Assembly (NCBI GenBank): GCA_009908735.1
Contig: JAAAOR010000124.1
Coordinates: 1-12,238, forward strand
Reading direction: 5' to 3'
From: Spirochaetota bacterium
GTDB lineage: Bacteria; Spirochaetota; Spirochaetia; DSM-27196; PWMO01
Length of the DNA: 12,238 nucleotides
Positions 1 to 7,326 of this stretch are shown here, piece after piece. Under the pieces are notes generated by a model, which worked only from the letters and a program-made list of their open reading frames with translations, was not told the origin of the DNA and did not search any database. Within the stretch, counting starts at the first letter, position 1. Each line of letters opens with the position of its first letter. The position numbers and the translations under genes were made by a program.

Positions 1-37
1 CCCGGCCCCGCGGTAACCGACTTGTGTTAGCCGTTGC

Positions 38-67
38 TTGACTTCAGGCCCTCCCGAGGCTTACCCT
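38..67 (+). promoter_or_regulatory. Possible sigma70-type promoter for hflK-hflC
   Basis: A TTGACT hexamer at 38-43 matches the -35 consensus at five of six positions. TACCCT at 62-67, 18 bases downstream, is a weak -10 (three of six). This would start transcription near 74 and leave a leader of about 30 bases containing the Shine-Dalgarno sequence of hflK. The -10 is poor, so this is tentative. Bases 1-37 show nothing I can identify. Confidence 0.3.
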
Positions 68-103
68 CAAGTTAGTGATTCGAAGAGAATCTCAGGAGGA
101 CGT

Positions 104-1117
104 ATGTCGGAAAGAGACGCAACCCCGCGTCTTCCGTTCAAACTCACACCGCGCATGATAGTACTCATCGTCATCGCCGCCGTCGTTATCGGGGCGGTAA
201 TGAGTAGCTTTTTCATAGTCGACCAGACCGAACAAGGTGTGGTCCTGCGGTTCGGAGAGTACAACAGAACGGTTCCGCCGGGGCTCAATTTTAAGTTTCC
301 ATTTGGTATCGAAGAGAACCGGAATGTACCGACCCAGGTCATCCAGAACATGGCCTTCGGGTTTCGGGTGAGCGAGGCCGGGATCAACACCAGGCAGTCA
401 AACGTGGACTACCCCGAGGAATCCATCATGTTGACGGGCGACCTCAACATCGTCGACGTGGAGTGGATCATCCAGTACCGCATTTCCGAGCCGGTCAAAT
501 GGCTTTTCAACGTTGAAAACCAGGAGAAAACGATTCGAGACATTTCTCAGTCGGTCATCAACAGGCTCGTCGGCGACCGCGCGATCGTGGATGTCATCGG
601 CGCCGAGCGCGCGAGAATCGAGACCGAAGGCCGGCAGCAGATGAACGAGACCCTCAACAGCTACGGGCTCGGCATCAACATCACCCAGGTGAGGCTGCAA
701 AACATCGTTCCGCCCGCGGGACGCGTTCAGGACGCCTTCGAGGACGTAAACAAGGCCGTACAGGACCTGAACCGCCTCATTAACGAGGGGCGCGAGGCAT
801 ACAACCGGGAAATCCCGCGTGCCGACGGACAGGGGCAGCGCATCGTTCAGGAGGCGAGAGGATACGCCGCCGAGCGCGTGAACCGCGCACAGGGTGATGC
901 CTCTCGTTTCGACCAGGTACTCACCGAGTACCAGGCAGACCCCCAGACCACGCGAACGCGTCTGTACTACGAGATGGTGGAGAATGCCTTTGGAGAAGCC
1001 GAAGGCTCGGAGCTCGTCGACAGGAATCTCGACAACTTCCTGCCTCTTCTGAACCTCCAGCGTGAAGGCACTACGCAGGCGACTGCGGGCCAGGCTCAGG
1101 GAGGTGGCTCACAATGA
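104..1117 (+). CDS. hflK: HflK, SPFH/band-7 membrane subunit of the HflKC complex
   Basis: HflK and HflC form a large inner-membrane assembly that surrounds and modulates the FtsH protease (family knowledge). The 337-residue product has a short cytoplasmic N-terminus, one membrane segment at about 18-39, then a band-7 domain beginning VDQTEQGVVLRFGEY. Residues of about 215-270 are charged and probably coiled coil, and the tail is rich in Gly, Gln and Ala. The ATG at 104 is chosen because AGGAGGA lies at 94-100 just before it. The frame is open further upstream to a TTG at 38, but that stretch looks like promoter and leader. The protein is shorter than E. coli HflK and lacks its long Gly-rich N-terminus. 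The stop overlaps the hflC start by four bases (ATGA), so the two are co-translated. No ftsH is visible in the window. Confidence 0.93.
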   Translation: MSERDATPRLPFKLTPRMIVLIVIAAVVIGAVMSSFFIVDQTEQGVVLRFGEYNRTVPPGLNFKFPFGIEENRNVPTQVIQNMAFGFRVSEAGINTRQSNVDYPEESIMLTGDLNIVDVEWIIQYRISEPVKWLFNVENQEKTIRDISQSVINRLVGDRAIVDVIGAERARIETEGRQQMNETLNSYGLGINITQVRLQNIVPPAGRVQDAFEDVNKAVQDLNRLINEGREAYNREIPRADGQGQRIVQEARGYAAERVNRAQGDASRFDQVLTEYQADPQTTRTRLYYEMVENAFGEAEGSELVDRNLDNFLPLLNLQREGTTQATAGQAQGGGSQ

Positions 1118-2106
1118 ACAAAGCCATAGCCATTCTTGTCGTTATAGCAGTCGTGGTCGTCGTGTTCTTCATGCTCGGTCCCCTCTACGTACTCGACGAG
1201 GGCGAGCAGGCCGTCGTAATCCGCTTCGGTGAGATCGTCGACGTACAACGGGATGCGGGCCTCAAGTTCAAGACGCCCCTCATCGACAACGTTGTCAGGT
1301 ATCCCAAGCGTATCCAGTCGTGGGACGGGGATCCGCGGCGCATACCCACCGAGGAGAACCAGTTCATCTGGGTAGACATGACCGCGCGGTGGCAAATCAT
1401 CGATCCGGAGCTGTTCTACGCCTCATTGACGACCATGGAGGCCGGCTACTCGCGCCTCGACGACGTCATAGAAAGCTCGCTTCGGCGGGTCATCACGAAC
1501 AACCGTCTGCACGAGGCAGTGCGGGACTCCAACCTGATAAACGAGATCGACCGAAGCGATGCCGTGGAAGCCGATGTCGAAGAGCTCGACGCGGAGGGCG
1601 TGGAGCAGATCGAGGAGCTTATAACCACTACCTCGCAGCAACGGGAAGTCTCCCGCGGTCGTCAGGAGCTCTCGAACGAAATGCTCCAATCCGCGGCGGA
1701 GGTTACACCGGACTTCGGCGTCAAACTGATCGACACCGTCATCCGGCAGATCCGCTACTCCGACGACCTCACCGAGAGCGTCTACGACCGCATGGTATCG
1801 GAGCGAAACCGTATAGCTCAGGCCTACCGCTCCTACGGCGAGGGCCGCAAAGAGGAGATCCTCGGTGAGCTCGAAAACGAGCGCCAGCAGATAATCTCAA
1901 GCGCAGAGCGGGAGGCACAGGAAATCCGCGGTGAGGCGGACGCGGAGGCCGCCCGGGTCTACTCCGAGGCCTATCAACAGGATCCGGAGTTCTTCGAGTT
2001 CTGGCGGGCCATCTCCTCCTACCAGGAGACGCTCCCGCGGTTCCGAAAGACCCTGACCACCGATATGGACTATTTCAACTTCCTCTACAGCGAGGATGGA
2101 CAGTAA
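1114..2106 (+). CDS. hflC: HflC, SPFH/band-7 membrane subunit of the HflKC complex
   Basis: This is the partner of HflK in the FtsH-regulating complex, with most of the protein expected on the periplasmic side. The 330 residues start with a membrane anchor at about 4-22, followed by the band-7 domain (LDEGEQAVVIRFGEIVD at about 27-43). Residues 144-170 form a strongly acidic stretch. Residues of about 225-285 are rich in Glu, Arg and Ala and should form the long helix typical of SPFH proteins, including an EREAQEIRGEADAEA segment. The length is close to that of E. coli HflC. The start codon at 1114 overlaps the hflK stop and has a good Shine-Dalgarno sequence inside hflK (AGGGAGGTGG at 1098-1107). 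The gene ends an apparent two-gene operon, with a terminator about 70 bases downstream. Confidence 0.93.
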   Translation: MNKAIAILVVIAVVVVVFFMLGPLYVLDEGEQAVVIRFGEIVDVQRDAGLKFKTPLIDNVVRYPKRIQSWDGDPRRIPTEENQFIWVDMTARWQIIDPELFYASLTTMEAGYSRLDDVIESSLRRVITNNRLHEAVRDSNLINEIDRSDAVEADVEELDAEGVEQIEELITTTSQQREVSRGRQELSNEMLQSAAEVTPDFGVKLIDTVIRQIRYSDDLTESVYDRMVSERNRIAQAYRSYGEGRKEEILGELENERQQIISSAEREAQEIRGEADAEAARVYSEAYQQDPEFFEFWRAISSYQETLPRFRKTLTTDMDYFNFLYSEDGQ

Positions 2107-2118
2107 GACCCGCAGCGT

Positions 2119-2145
2119 GCCGGTTGCCGCCATGGCGGCGCCGGC
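2119..2145. repeat. Imperfect inverted repeat just after hflC
   Basis: The centre is a perfect 14-base palindrome, GCCGCCATGGCGGC (2126-2139). Outer arms GCCGG (2119-2123) and CCGGC (2141-2145) extend it, separated by TT on one side and G on the other. Folded as RNA it gives two 5-bp GC stems closed by a CATG loop. It has no T tract and precedes the real terminator. It could protect the 3' end of the mRNA or bind a protein; its role is unknown. Confidence 0.45.
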
Positions 2146-2176
2146 CGTATGTGTAGGACCTGTCACGTGAACAATC

Positions 2177-2210
2177 AGCCCGACCGCTTCCGAGCGGTCG
2201 GGCTTTTTTT
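2177..2210 (+). terminator. Rho-independent terminator of hflK-hflC
   Basis: A perfect 12-bp stem, AGCCCGACCGCT (2177-2188) paired with AGCGGTCGGGCT (2193-2204), closes a TCCG loop. It runs directly into a tract of seven T (2204-2210). The opposite side has no matching T tract, so it should act mainly on transcripts coming from hflC. It lies between the converging hflC and methyltransferase genes. Confidence 0.93.
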
Positions 2211-2265
2211 GTGCAGGCGCGCGACGGCCGCCGCACGGGCGACCGGCCGCGGCCTCGAGGCCCGT

Positions 2266-4059
2266 TCACCCTCGAGCGCGGCGGCGGATCAACTCCCGAA
2301 GCTCTCCCACCCCCGCGGCCACCCCGTCGAACGCACCCGGATCTTCGCGGCAGGCCCATTCGATCTCCCCCGCCGTTTTCTCGAACTCCCTCTCGTACTT
2401 GCGGTAGGCGAACTTGCGGAGTACCTGCAGGAGGCGTCTGCGGTACTGTTTGAGGGTTTGCCCGTCGAGCGCGTCCCCTTTGATAAGCTCCACCAGCACT
2501 CTCGCCTCCTCCTGCAGGTTGACGCACCGCGCCGCGGGCAGACGGTCGCGGAGGTCTTCCAGGCTCTCCGCCGACAGCTCGCCGAGCACCGACTGAGACG
2601 CGCTGAAACGATGGAGCTGCGGCATCGGCAGTTTCGCTCCGCAGGAGAGGACCACGCTCTCGCCCGACACGGGGAAGGCCTGCCGAACCCGAGCGGGCAC
2701 ATAGGCCTCCTGCAATTGGGAGGCAACCTCGCGGGCGAGGAGGAAACGAGCGATCTCCTCCCGGCCGGAGGCGGCGGGTGCAGAGGCCGGCGACGCTGCG
2801 GCAGGTTCGGCGGTCCGGCCGTGGCGCTCCCTCGTGGTAACCGCGAGGGCAAACTCCACATTGGCGGTAGCACGCGAGATGCTTTGCCGTCCTCCGCGAT
2901 ACTGCGTGTAATCGGTAGCAAACAGCTCGACATCTCCACGTTCCGAGAGCATATCCACGATCTGCTCGACAGGTACGATGCCGTCGCTCGAATAGCTCAG
3001 GACGAGAAACCGCGCGTCGGCTGCGTCGAGGACTTCGCGGAATGCCGATTCGGCGCGTCCCTTCGAGCAGAAGTCCGAACGGGTAAGCCGCCAGTCCTCC
3101 CGTATACCGGCCTTGTGACGAAGCCGACCGTCGGGATTACGCTCGTCGGGCACCGGTGGCTTGTCCCACCGCGCGATGGAATTGAGCATGAAGTAGTTGC
3201 TTCCATACTGGTGGGAGTTGTAGGGCGGATCGAGGTACACGAGGTCGGCGGAGTTCCGCGAGAGAAACTCCGCAGCGTCGGCCTCCTCGGCCCGCGACGG
3301 CGCCCCGTCCATGAGCTCCGGCGCCTCGATGCGCATCGGCGCCATGATACGCCCGAGCGCGTCCCGGCCGTGCCCTCCGAAGCCCTTGTGATACGCCTTG
3401 AAGACCCCTGAGGTGTTGGCGTGGGTGGAGGCCTCGTAGAGGAGCGCGGCAATGAGCAGGAGACGCTCGCGCCACCGCACGTTCCCGTGCGGGTGCCCGA
3501 GGCCGGTGCCCGCTGAGGACGCGCGCGTTTCACTCGCATGCTCCGCCGGGTATCGCTCCTCGATCGCGTCGCGGACGGCGTCGATGTAGCGGGCGTTCTC
3601 TGCGGTGTAGAAGAGCCGTTCGGTGCGAAAATCGGCTGCGTGCGTCTCCCGCGGGGCGTAGTTGCGCGCGATGTAACCGCGCGCCGCCGCGCCGCCGGCG
3701 GGCCCGCCGGCGGCCTCCGGTCGCGCGGCGGCTTCGCCGATACGGTGGAAGTGTTCGAAGGCGGCCTCCACGCCGCCGAGCTCGGGAAACAGACTGTGCC
3801 TTTCGGCGGCGTCTACCTCGAGAGCGGCCGCGTTGAGGATCCACGCGTAGTGCTCCCGGTCGGCGGCGGCGACCTCGAAGCCCATATATTTTCCGAGCCG
3901 CGCCACCGAGCCGGATCCCGCAAAGGGATCGACGAAGCGACGCACCTCGGCCCGCTCGGAGAGCTCGGCGAAGACGGGTTGGAGAAACGGCAGGAGGGCA
4001 CGCTTGTTTCCGATGTAGGCAATGAGCTGTCGGGTGAGGTACGGGTGTCGGGACTCCAT
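2266..4059 (-). CDS. D12-class N6-adenine DNA methyltransferase with C-terminal extension
   Basis: This enzyme is predicted to transfer a methyl group from S-adenosylmethionine to adenine N6 in a specific DNA site. From the ATG at 4059 it has 597 residues. The motif order is that of alpha-class D12 enzymes: YIGNKRALLPFL (about 15-26), the SAM-binding VDPFAGSGS (about 43-51), a middle region likely to hold target recognition, and the catalytic DLVYLDPPYNS (about 272-282). A Pro/Ala-rich linker (about 418-432) leads to a C-terminal region of roughly 165 residues, partly helical and basic, which I do not recognise. An Ala/Gly/Pro-rich loop at about 110-127 contains a DNA palindrome. A TTG at 4122 would extend the frame 21 codons into murE; the ATG fits the family N-terminus better, although its Shine-Dalgarno is weak. 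No restriction endonuclease gene is adjacent, so it looks solitary. The target site cannot be read from the sequence. Confidence 0.88.
   Translation of the reverse strand: MESRHPYLTRQLIAYIGNKRALLPFLQPVFAELSERAEVRRFVDPFAGSGSVARLGKYMGFEVAAADREHYAWILNAAALEVDAAERHSLFPELGGVEAAFEHFHRIGEAAARPEAAGGPAGGAAARGYIARNYAPRETHAADFRTERLFYTAENARYIDAVRDAIEERYPAEHASETRASSAGTGLGHPHGNVRWRERLLLIAALLYEASTHANTSGVFKAYHKGFGGHGRDALGRIMAPMRIEAPELMDGAPSRAEEADAAEFLSRNSADLVYLDPPYNSHQYGSNYFMLNSIARWDKPPVPDERNPDGRLRHKAGIREDWRLTRSDFCSKGRAESAFREVLDAADARFLVLSYSSDGIVPVEQIVDMLSERGDVELFATDYTQYRGGRQSISRATANVEFALAVTTRERHGRTAEPAAASPASAPAASGREEIARFLLAREVASQLQEAYVPARVRQAFPVSGESVVLSCGAKLPMPQLHRFSASQSVLGELSAESLEDLRDRLPAARCVNLQEEARVLVELIKGDALDGQTLKQYRRRLLQVLRKFAYRKYEREFEKTAGEIEWACREDPGAFDGVAAGVGELRELIRRRARG
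3691..3714. repeat. Perfect 24-base palindrome inside the methyltransferase gene
   Basis: The left arm GCCGCCGGCGGG (3691-3702) is the exact reverse complement of the right arm CCCGCCGGCGGC (3703-3714), with no spacer. It lies in the part of the methyltransferase gene that encodes an Ala/Gly/Pro-rich loop between the SAM-binding motif and the catalytic DPPY. The surrounding 40 bases are also almost pure G and C. It may be a short repeat tolerated in a loop, or simply a result of Gly/Ala codon bias. Confidence 0.6.
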
Positions 4060-4065
4060 GTTCAC

Positions 4066-4094
4066 TTGCGGAAGGCCGGTCGCGTTGTTAGTAT
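4066..4094 (+). promoter_or_regulatory. Probable murE promoter giving a leaderless transcript
   Basis: TAGTAT at 4089-4094 matches the -10 consensus at four of six positions and is preceded by TG at 4086-4087, making an extended -10. TTGCGG at 4066-4071 sits 17 bases upstream as a weak -35. The predicted start point, seven bases after the -10, is position 4101, the A of the murE ATG. There is no Shine-Dalgarno sequence before that ATG. The element fills the 41-base gap between the divergent methyltransferase and murE starts. Confidence 0.5.
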
Positions 4095-4100
4095 GCTGCC

Positions 4101-5723
4101 ATGCCTTCGAAGCGGCTGTCAATCTTGCTCAGTGAAACGGAGACGACGGAGATCCGTGGCTCCGCAGATCCGCTCATCACCTCGATCCGCTACGACTCGA
4201 GAGCGGTTACCGACGGTAGTCTCTTCGTGGCCGTCTCCGGCTTTCACGTCGACGGACATGACTTCATCGGGGATGCAATCGCTCGCGGCGCGGCCGCAGT
4301 CGTGGCCGAGAAACCCGAGACGGCAGGAGCCGTCCCGCCCAATGTTCCACTCGTCGTCGTTCCGCACTCGCGACCTGCTCTTTCCTCGATAGCCGCCGTC
4401 TTCTACGATCATCCCTCGCGGGATCTCTTTGTCATAGGCGTCACCGGTACCGACGGCAAGAGCAGCACGGTCGCCTTTATCGATCAGATTCTCACCTCGG
4501 CCGGCTTCCGCACCGGACTCATATCCACGGTGACGGTGAAGACCGGAGACACTCTCGAAAAGAACCCAAACCGCCAGTCCACTCCCGAGGCGGTTGAGCT
4601 CCAGGGCTACCTCGCCGAGATGCGCAGGGCCGGCAAGGAGATAGCCGTCGTGGAGGCCACCTCTCACGGGCTGTCTGCGCGTACCTCACGCCTAGCGGAC
4701 GTGGAGTTCGACCTCGCCGTATTTACGAATCTTTCCCATGAGCACCTTGAGTTCCACGGCAGTTTCGAGCAGTACCGCGACGACAAGGCAAATCTCTTCA
4801 GGGCGCTGGACCGGCCGCCCGGCGGCGGAGTCGACGCGACCGGGAAAGACGGCCCGCGAAGGTTCGCCGTTGTGAACGCGGGCGACGAGAATGCCGAATA
4901 TATGGCCGGCGCCACCAAGCACCCGACATTGCGCTACGGCATATCCGCCGAGAGCGCCGGATCCGGTCTCCGGGCTGCCCCGGCCCGCCTTCTCGAGCTA
5001 ACCGCCCGCGAGATGCACCCGAAGATCGACGCGACGAGCTTTACGCTTGCCGACGGAGAGGGTAACAGCAGATCTCTCAGGCTCCCGATGCCCGGAGCCT
5101 TCCAGGTCGAGAACGTGCTCGGCGCCCTGCTCGCGGCCGCCGCGGCCACCGGCCGGTCTGCCCTCGAACTGGCCGGTGCCGTGGAAACACTGGTGCCGGT
5201 TGAAGGGCGACTCGTGCCGGTAGGGCGCGAGTCCCCGTTCGCAGTGGTGGTCGACTACGCCCACACTCCCAACTCCTACGAAAAGCTCTTTCCCAGCATC
5301 CGCGCCTCTACTCCGGGGCGTATCATCGCTCTTTTCGGTTCGGCCGGCGAACGGGACATAGAAAAGCGCGCCCTGCAGGGGGCCGTGGCAGCCCGCCACT
5401 GCGAGCTCATCGTTCTCTGTGACGAAGATCCCCGGGGCGAGGAGCCGGCGGCGATTCTCGCCGGCATCGAGGAGGGCATTAACGCCGCCGATCCCGACAG
5501 ACGCAGGGGAGAAGGGTACCTCGTTATAGAGGATCGACGCACGGCAATTCGCGCGGCGGTCGACCGGGCTAGGCCCGGTGATACCATCGTGCTCCTCGGC
5601 AAAGGGCACGAGCGGAACATCATCTACGGCGACGGTCCCCATCCTTGGAACGAGGCGGAGGTGGCTCTCGAGGTGCTCATCGAGGCTGGATACGTAGAGC
5701 CGCAGCAGGAGGCAGCTACATGA
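4101..5723 (+). CDS. murE: MurE, UDP-MurNAc-tripeptide synthetase
   Basis: MurE is the cytoplasmic ATP-dependent ligase that adds the third amino acid of the peptidoglycan stem to UDP-MurNAc-L-Ala-D-Glu. The 540 residues show the usual order: N-terminal UDP-binding domain (ITSIRYDSRAV, about 26-36), ATP-binding GVTGTDGKSST (113-123), EATSHG (185-190), the YRDDKANLF segment with the likely carbamylated Lys229, YAHTPNS (386-392), GSAGERD (413-419), the substrate-selecting DEDPRGE (441-447) and KGHE (501-504). Meso-diaminopimelate enzymes have DNPR at the selecting motif. The Asp here suggests a different diamino acid such as ornithine or lysine, which is an inference. The ATG at 4101 gives the expected family N-terminus, lacks a Shine-Dalgarno sequence and follows a promoter that may start at the ATG itself. 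The stop overlaps the ddl start, so the two are co-translated. Confidence 0.95.
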   Translation: MPSKRLSILLSETETTEIRGSADPLITSIRYDSRAVTDGSLFVAVSGFHVDGHDFIGDAIARGAAAVVAEKPETAGAVPPNVPLVVVPHSRPALSSIAAVFYDHPSRDLFVIGVTGTDGKSSTVAFIDQILTSAGFRTGLISTVTVKTGDTLEKNPNRQSTPEAVELQGYLAEMRRAGKEIAVVEATSHGLSARTSRLADVEFDLAVFTNLSHEHLEFHGSFEQYRDDKANLFRALDRPPGGGVDATGKDGPRRFAVVNAGDENAEYMAGATKHPTLRYGISAESAGSGLRAAPARLLELTAREMHPKIDATSFTLADGEGNSRSLRLPMPGAFQVENVLGALLAAAAATGRSALELAGAVETLVPVEGRLVPVGRESPFAVVVDYAHTPNSYEKLFPSIRASTPGRIIALFGSAGERDIEKRALQGAVAARHCELIVLCDEDPRGEEPAAILAGIEEGINAADPDRRRGEGYLVIEDRRTAIRAAVDRARPGDTIVLLGKGHERNIIYGDGPHPWNEAEVALEVLIEAGYVEPQQEAAT

Positions 5724-6832
5724 CGCGAGTGGGCATTCTCTACGGCGGACGCTCGGGTGAGCATGAGGTGTCGCTTCATTCGGCAGCGTCGGTCGTGCAC
5801 CGTCTCGATGTCGATCGCTTTCAGGCCGTGCCCATCGGCATAACCCGCGAGGGAGAGTGGTTTTCCCAAGATCACGCACGGGTTGGCCGCGAGGCCGCGA
5901 CTGACGGGGTCCTTACCATCACGGCGGACGAGGCGAATCGCGTGTCCGTGGTCCCGGCCCGGGGGATCGCCGTTGCGGGCGAGTACCTCGAGGTGGACGT
6001 GGTCTTTCCGGTGCTTCACGGGTCCTTCGGCGAGGACGGGACCGTGCAGGGCATGCTCGAAATGACCGGTATACCGTACGTGGGGGCGGCCGTACTGGGC
6101 AGCGCCCTCGGGATGGACAAGGAGCTTGCCAAGCAACTGTGGCAGCAGGCGGGACTCCCTGCGGTTCCTTTCCAGACACTGCGCCGGGAGCACGTCGTCG
6201 ACGAGGCGGGCTCGATTGACCGGCACCGCATCGAAAAGGCCGCCGGCCGCATTGCTCGCATCCTGGAGCTTCCCTGGTTCGTGAAACCGGCACGCGCGGG
6301 GTCTTCAGTGGGGGTCACGAGGATCCGATCGCTTGACGATTTCCCCGATGCCGCCCGAGCGGCGCTTGCATTCGACACCAAGTTGCTCGTGGAGCCGCAG
6401 ATTGCCGGGCGCGAAATCGAGTGCTCGGTTATCGGCGCGGAGGAAATCCGCACATTTCCACCCGGAGAGATAAAACCCCGCGGGGGCTTCTACAGCTACC
6501 AAGCGAAATACGTCGACCCGGAGGGGGCCGCTCTGTTCGTCCCTGCAGAAATCGACGAGAGGACCGCCTCGGACATCCGTAGCGTTGCCGCAGCGGCCTA
6601 CCGGGCGGTCGACTGCGAGGGCTTTGCCCGCATCGACTTCTTCCTCGAGGGGGACAGCGGCAAGTTCTACCTCAACGAGATAAACACCATACCCGGGTTC
6701 ACCAACATCAGCATGTTTCCGAAGCTTTGCGAGGCCGGGGGATTGCCCTACAAGGATCTGCTCACGGAGCTGATATCACTTGCTCTGAGACGGCATGGGC
6801 TGAGGTCGGCGCTGAGCTACCAGTGGTCGTAG
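5720..6832 (+). CDS. ddl: D-alanine--D-alanine ligase
   Basis: Ddl joins two D-alanines using ATP, providing the terminal dipeptide that MurF adds after MurE has acted. The 370-residue product has an ATP-grasp fold with the family residues: GRSGEHEVS with Glu14 near the N-terminus, VLHGSFGEDG (98-107), the Ser-containing ARAGSSVG (191-198), the omega-loop QAKY (261-264), ARIDFF (303-308) and NEINTIPGFT (319-328). Lys263-Tyr264 is the pattern of D-Ala-D-Ala ligases and argues against a VanA-type D-Ala-D-Lac enzyme. The ATG at 5720 overlaps the murE stop (ATGA) and has a consensus AGGAGG at 5707-5712 seven bases before it. The reading frame is open further upstream inside murE, but that part has no family similarity. 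The 3' end overlaps the converging nitroreductase gene by 16 bases. Confidence 0.95.
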   Translation: MTRVGILYGGRSGEHEVSLHSAASVVHRLDVDRFQAVPIGITREGEWFSQDHARVGREAATDGVLTITADEANRVSVVPARGIAVAGEYLEVDVVFPVLHGSFGEDGTVQGMLEMTGIPYVGAAVLGSALGMDKELAKQLWQQAGLPAVPFQTLRREHVVDEAGSIDRHRIEKAAGRIARILELPWFVKPARAGSSVGVTRIRSLDDFPDAARAALAFDTKLLVEPQIAGREIECSVIGAEEIRTFPPGEIKPRGGFYSYQAKYVDPEGAALFVPAEIDERTASDIRSVAAAAYRAVDCEGFARIDFFLEGDSGKFYLNEINTIPGFTNISMFPKLCEAGGLPYKDLLTELISLALRRHGLRSALSYQWS

Positions 6833-7300
6833 GAAACCACGCGGCTGAGCGGCAGGCGGTCGGCGCGCGTCGCCGGCTCGGCGGGATGACCGACGGCGAG
6901 CAGCATTACCACTCGCATTTGATAGGGCACGGTAAGCAAAGACCTCACGTCCCGTTCCTCGAAGGTTGTCACCACGCAGGTCCCCAGGTTCTCGTGGACC
7001 GCCTGAAGCATCATGAAGGAGCAGGCGATTGCCAGGTCGACGGGATAGGAAAGCTGCCCGTTGGGCATCTTGTACTCGACGTTCGTGGTGCACAGCGCGA
7101 TGATGACCGGCGCCTGCCCCACGTACTCCTGGCCGAAAGCCGCCTCCTGCATTTGCAGTCGCATATCCGGCTTGACGGTTCTTTGCAGACGGAGCGACCC
7201 GGCCCGCCTCGAGAATACTGGTAAGTTGCTCCTCGGACACGGCCTCTTCGGTAAAACTGCGTACGCTGGCACGTGTCTCGATTTCGGGCAGCAATGCCAT
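6817..7300 (-). pseudogene. Nitroreductase-family gene disrupted by a frameshifting deletion
   Basis: Intact relatives are FMN-dependent NAD(P)H oxidoreductases of about 170 residues. Translation from the ATG at 7300, with a good GGAGGAG ribosome site, gives 43 residues ending VAPSAKNRQ at 7172, a typical nitroreductase start including the ETRASVRSF motif. The family then continues with PWRF and a beta strand, but here the frame runs into unrelated, low-quality sequence. The expected remainder (PDMRLQMQEAAFGQEYVG through to SYDHW) is present in another frame, from about 7171 to the stop at 6817. About eight or nine residues of the flavin-site strand are missing. The simplest reading is a deletion of 3n-1 bases at about 7171. 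The remaining sequence after it is well conserved, so the event looks recent, or it could be an assembly error. It overlaps the end of ddl. Confidence 0.82.
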
Positions 7301-7326
7301 GACTCTCCTCCGTCGCCGCTCGGTTA

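Noticed and set aside
38..103. TTG start at 38 for hflK, adding 22 residues
   Set aside because: The ATG at 104 has a strong ribosome site, and the TTG is better read as part of a TTGACT promoter element.
2149..3411. Long plus-strand open frame of 420 codons opposite the methyltransferase gene
   Set aside because: It is antisense to a gene with clear conserved motifs, has no family features or ribosome site, and long spurious frames are expected in GC-rich DNA.
2266..4059. Restriction-modification system
   Set aside because: The genes on both sides are hflC and murE; no endonuclease or specificity subunit is present.
4060..4122. TTG start at 4122 for the methyltransferase, adding 21 residues
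   Set aside because: It would overlap the murE start and promoter. The added residues do not resemble the family N-terminus, which begins soon after the ATG at 4059.
4101..4122. TTGACA on the minus strand at 4122-4117 as a methyltransferase -35 element
   Set aside because: No acceptable -10 lies 16-18 bases away; the nearest (CATACT) needs a 21-base spacer.
4998..5879. Minus-strand open frame of 293 codons across the murE-ddl junction
   Set aside because: It runs antisense to two well-supported enzymes and its translation has no recognisable motif.
5720..6832. Vancomycin-resistance type D-Ala-D-Lac ligase
   Set aside because: The omega loop carries the Lys-Tyr pair of ordinary D-Ala-D-Ala ligases, and no vanH or vanX genes are adjacent.
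6776..7300. An intact 174-residue protein in the frame starting at the nitroreductase ATG
   Set aside because: After residue 43 the translation is low-complexity out-of-frame sequence, while the real family sequence continues in a different frame.
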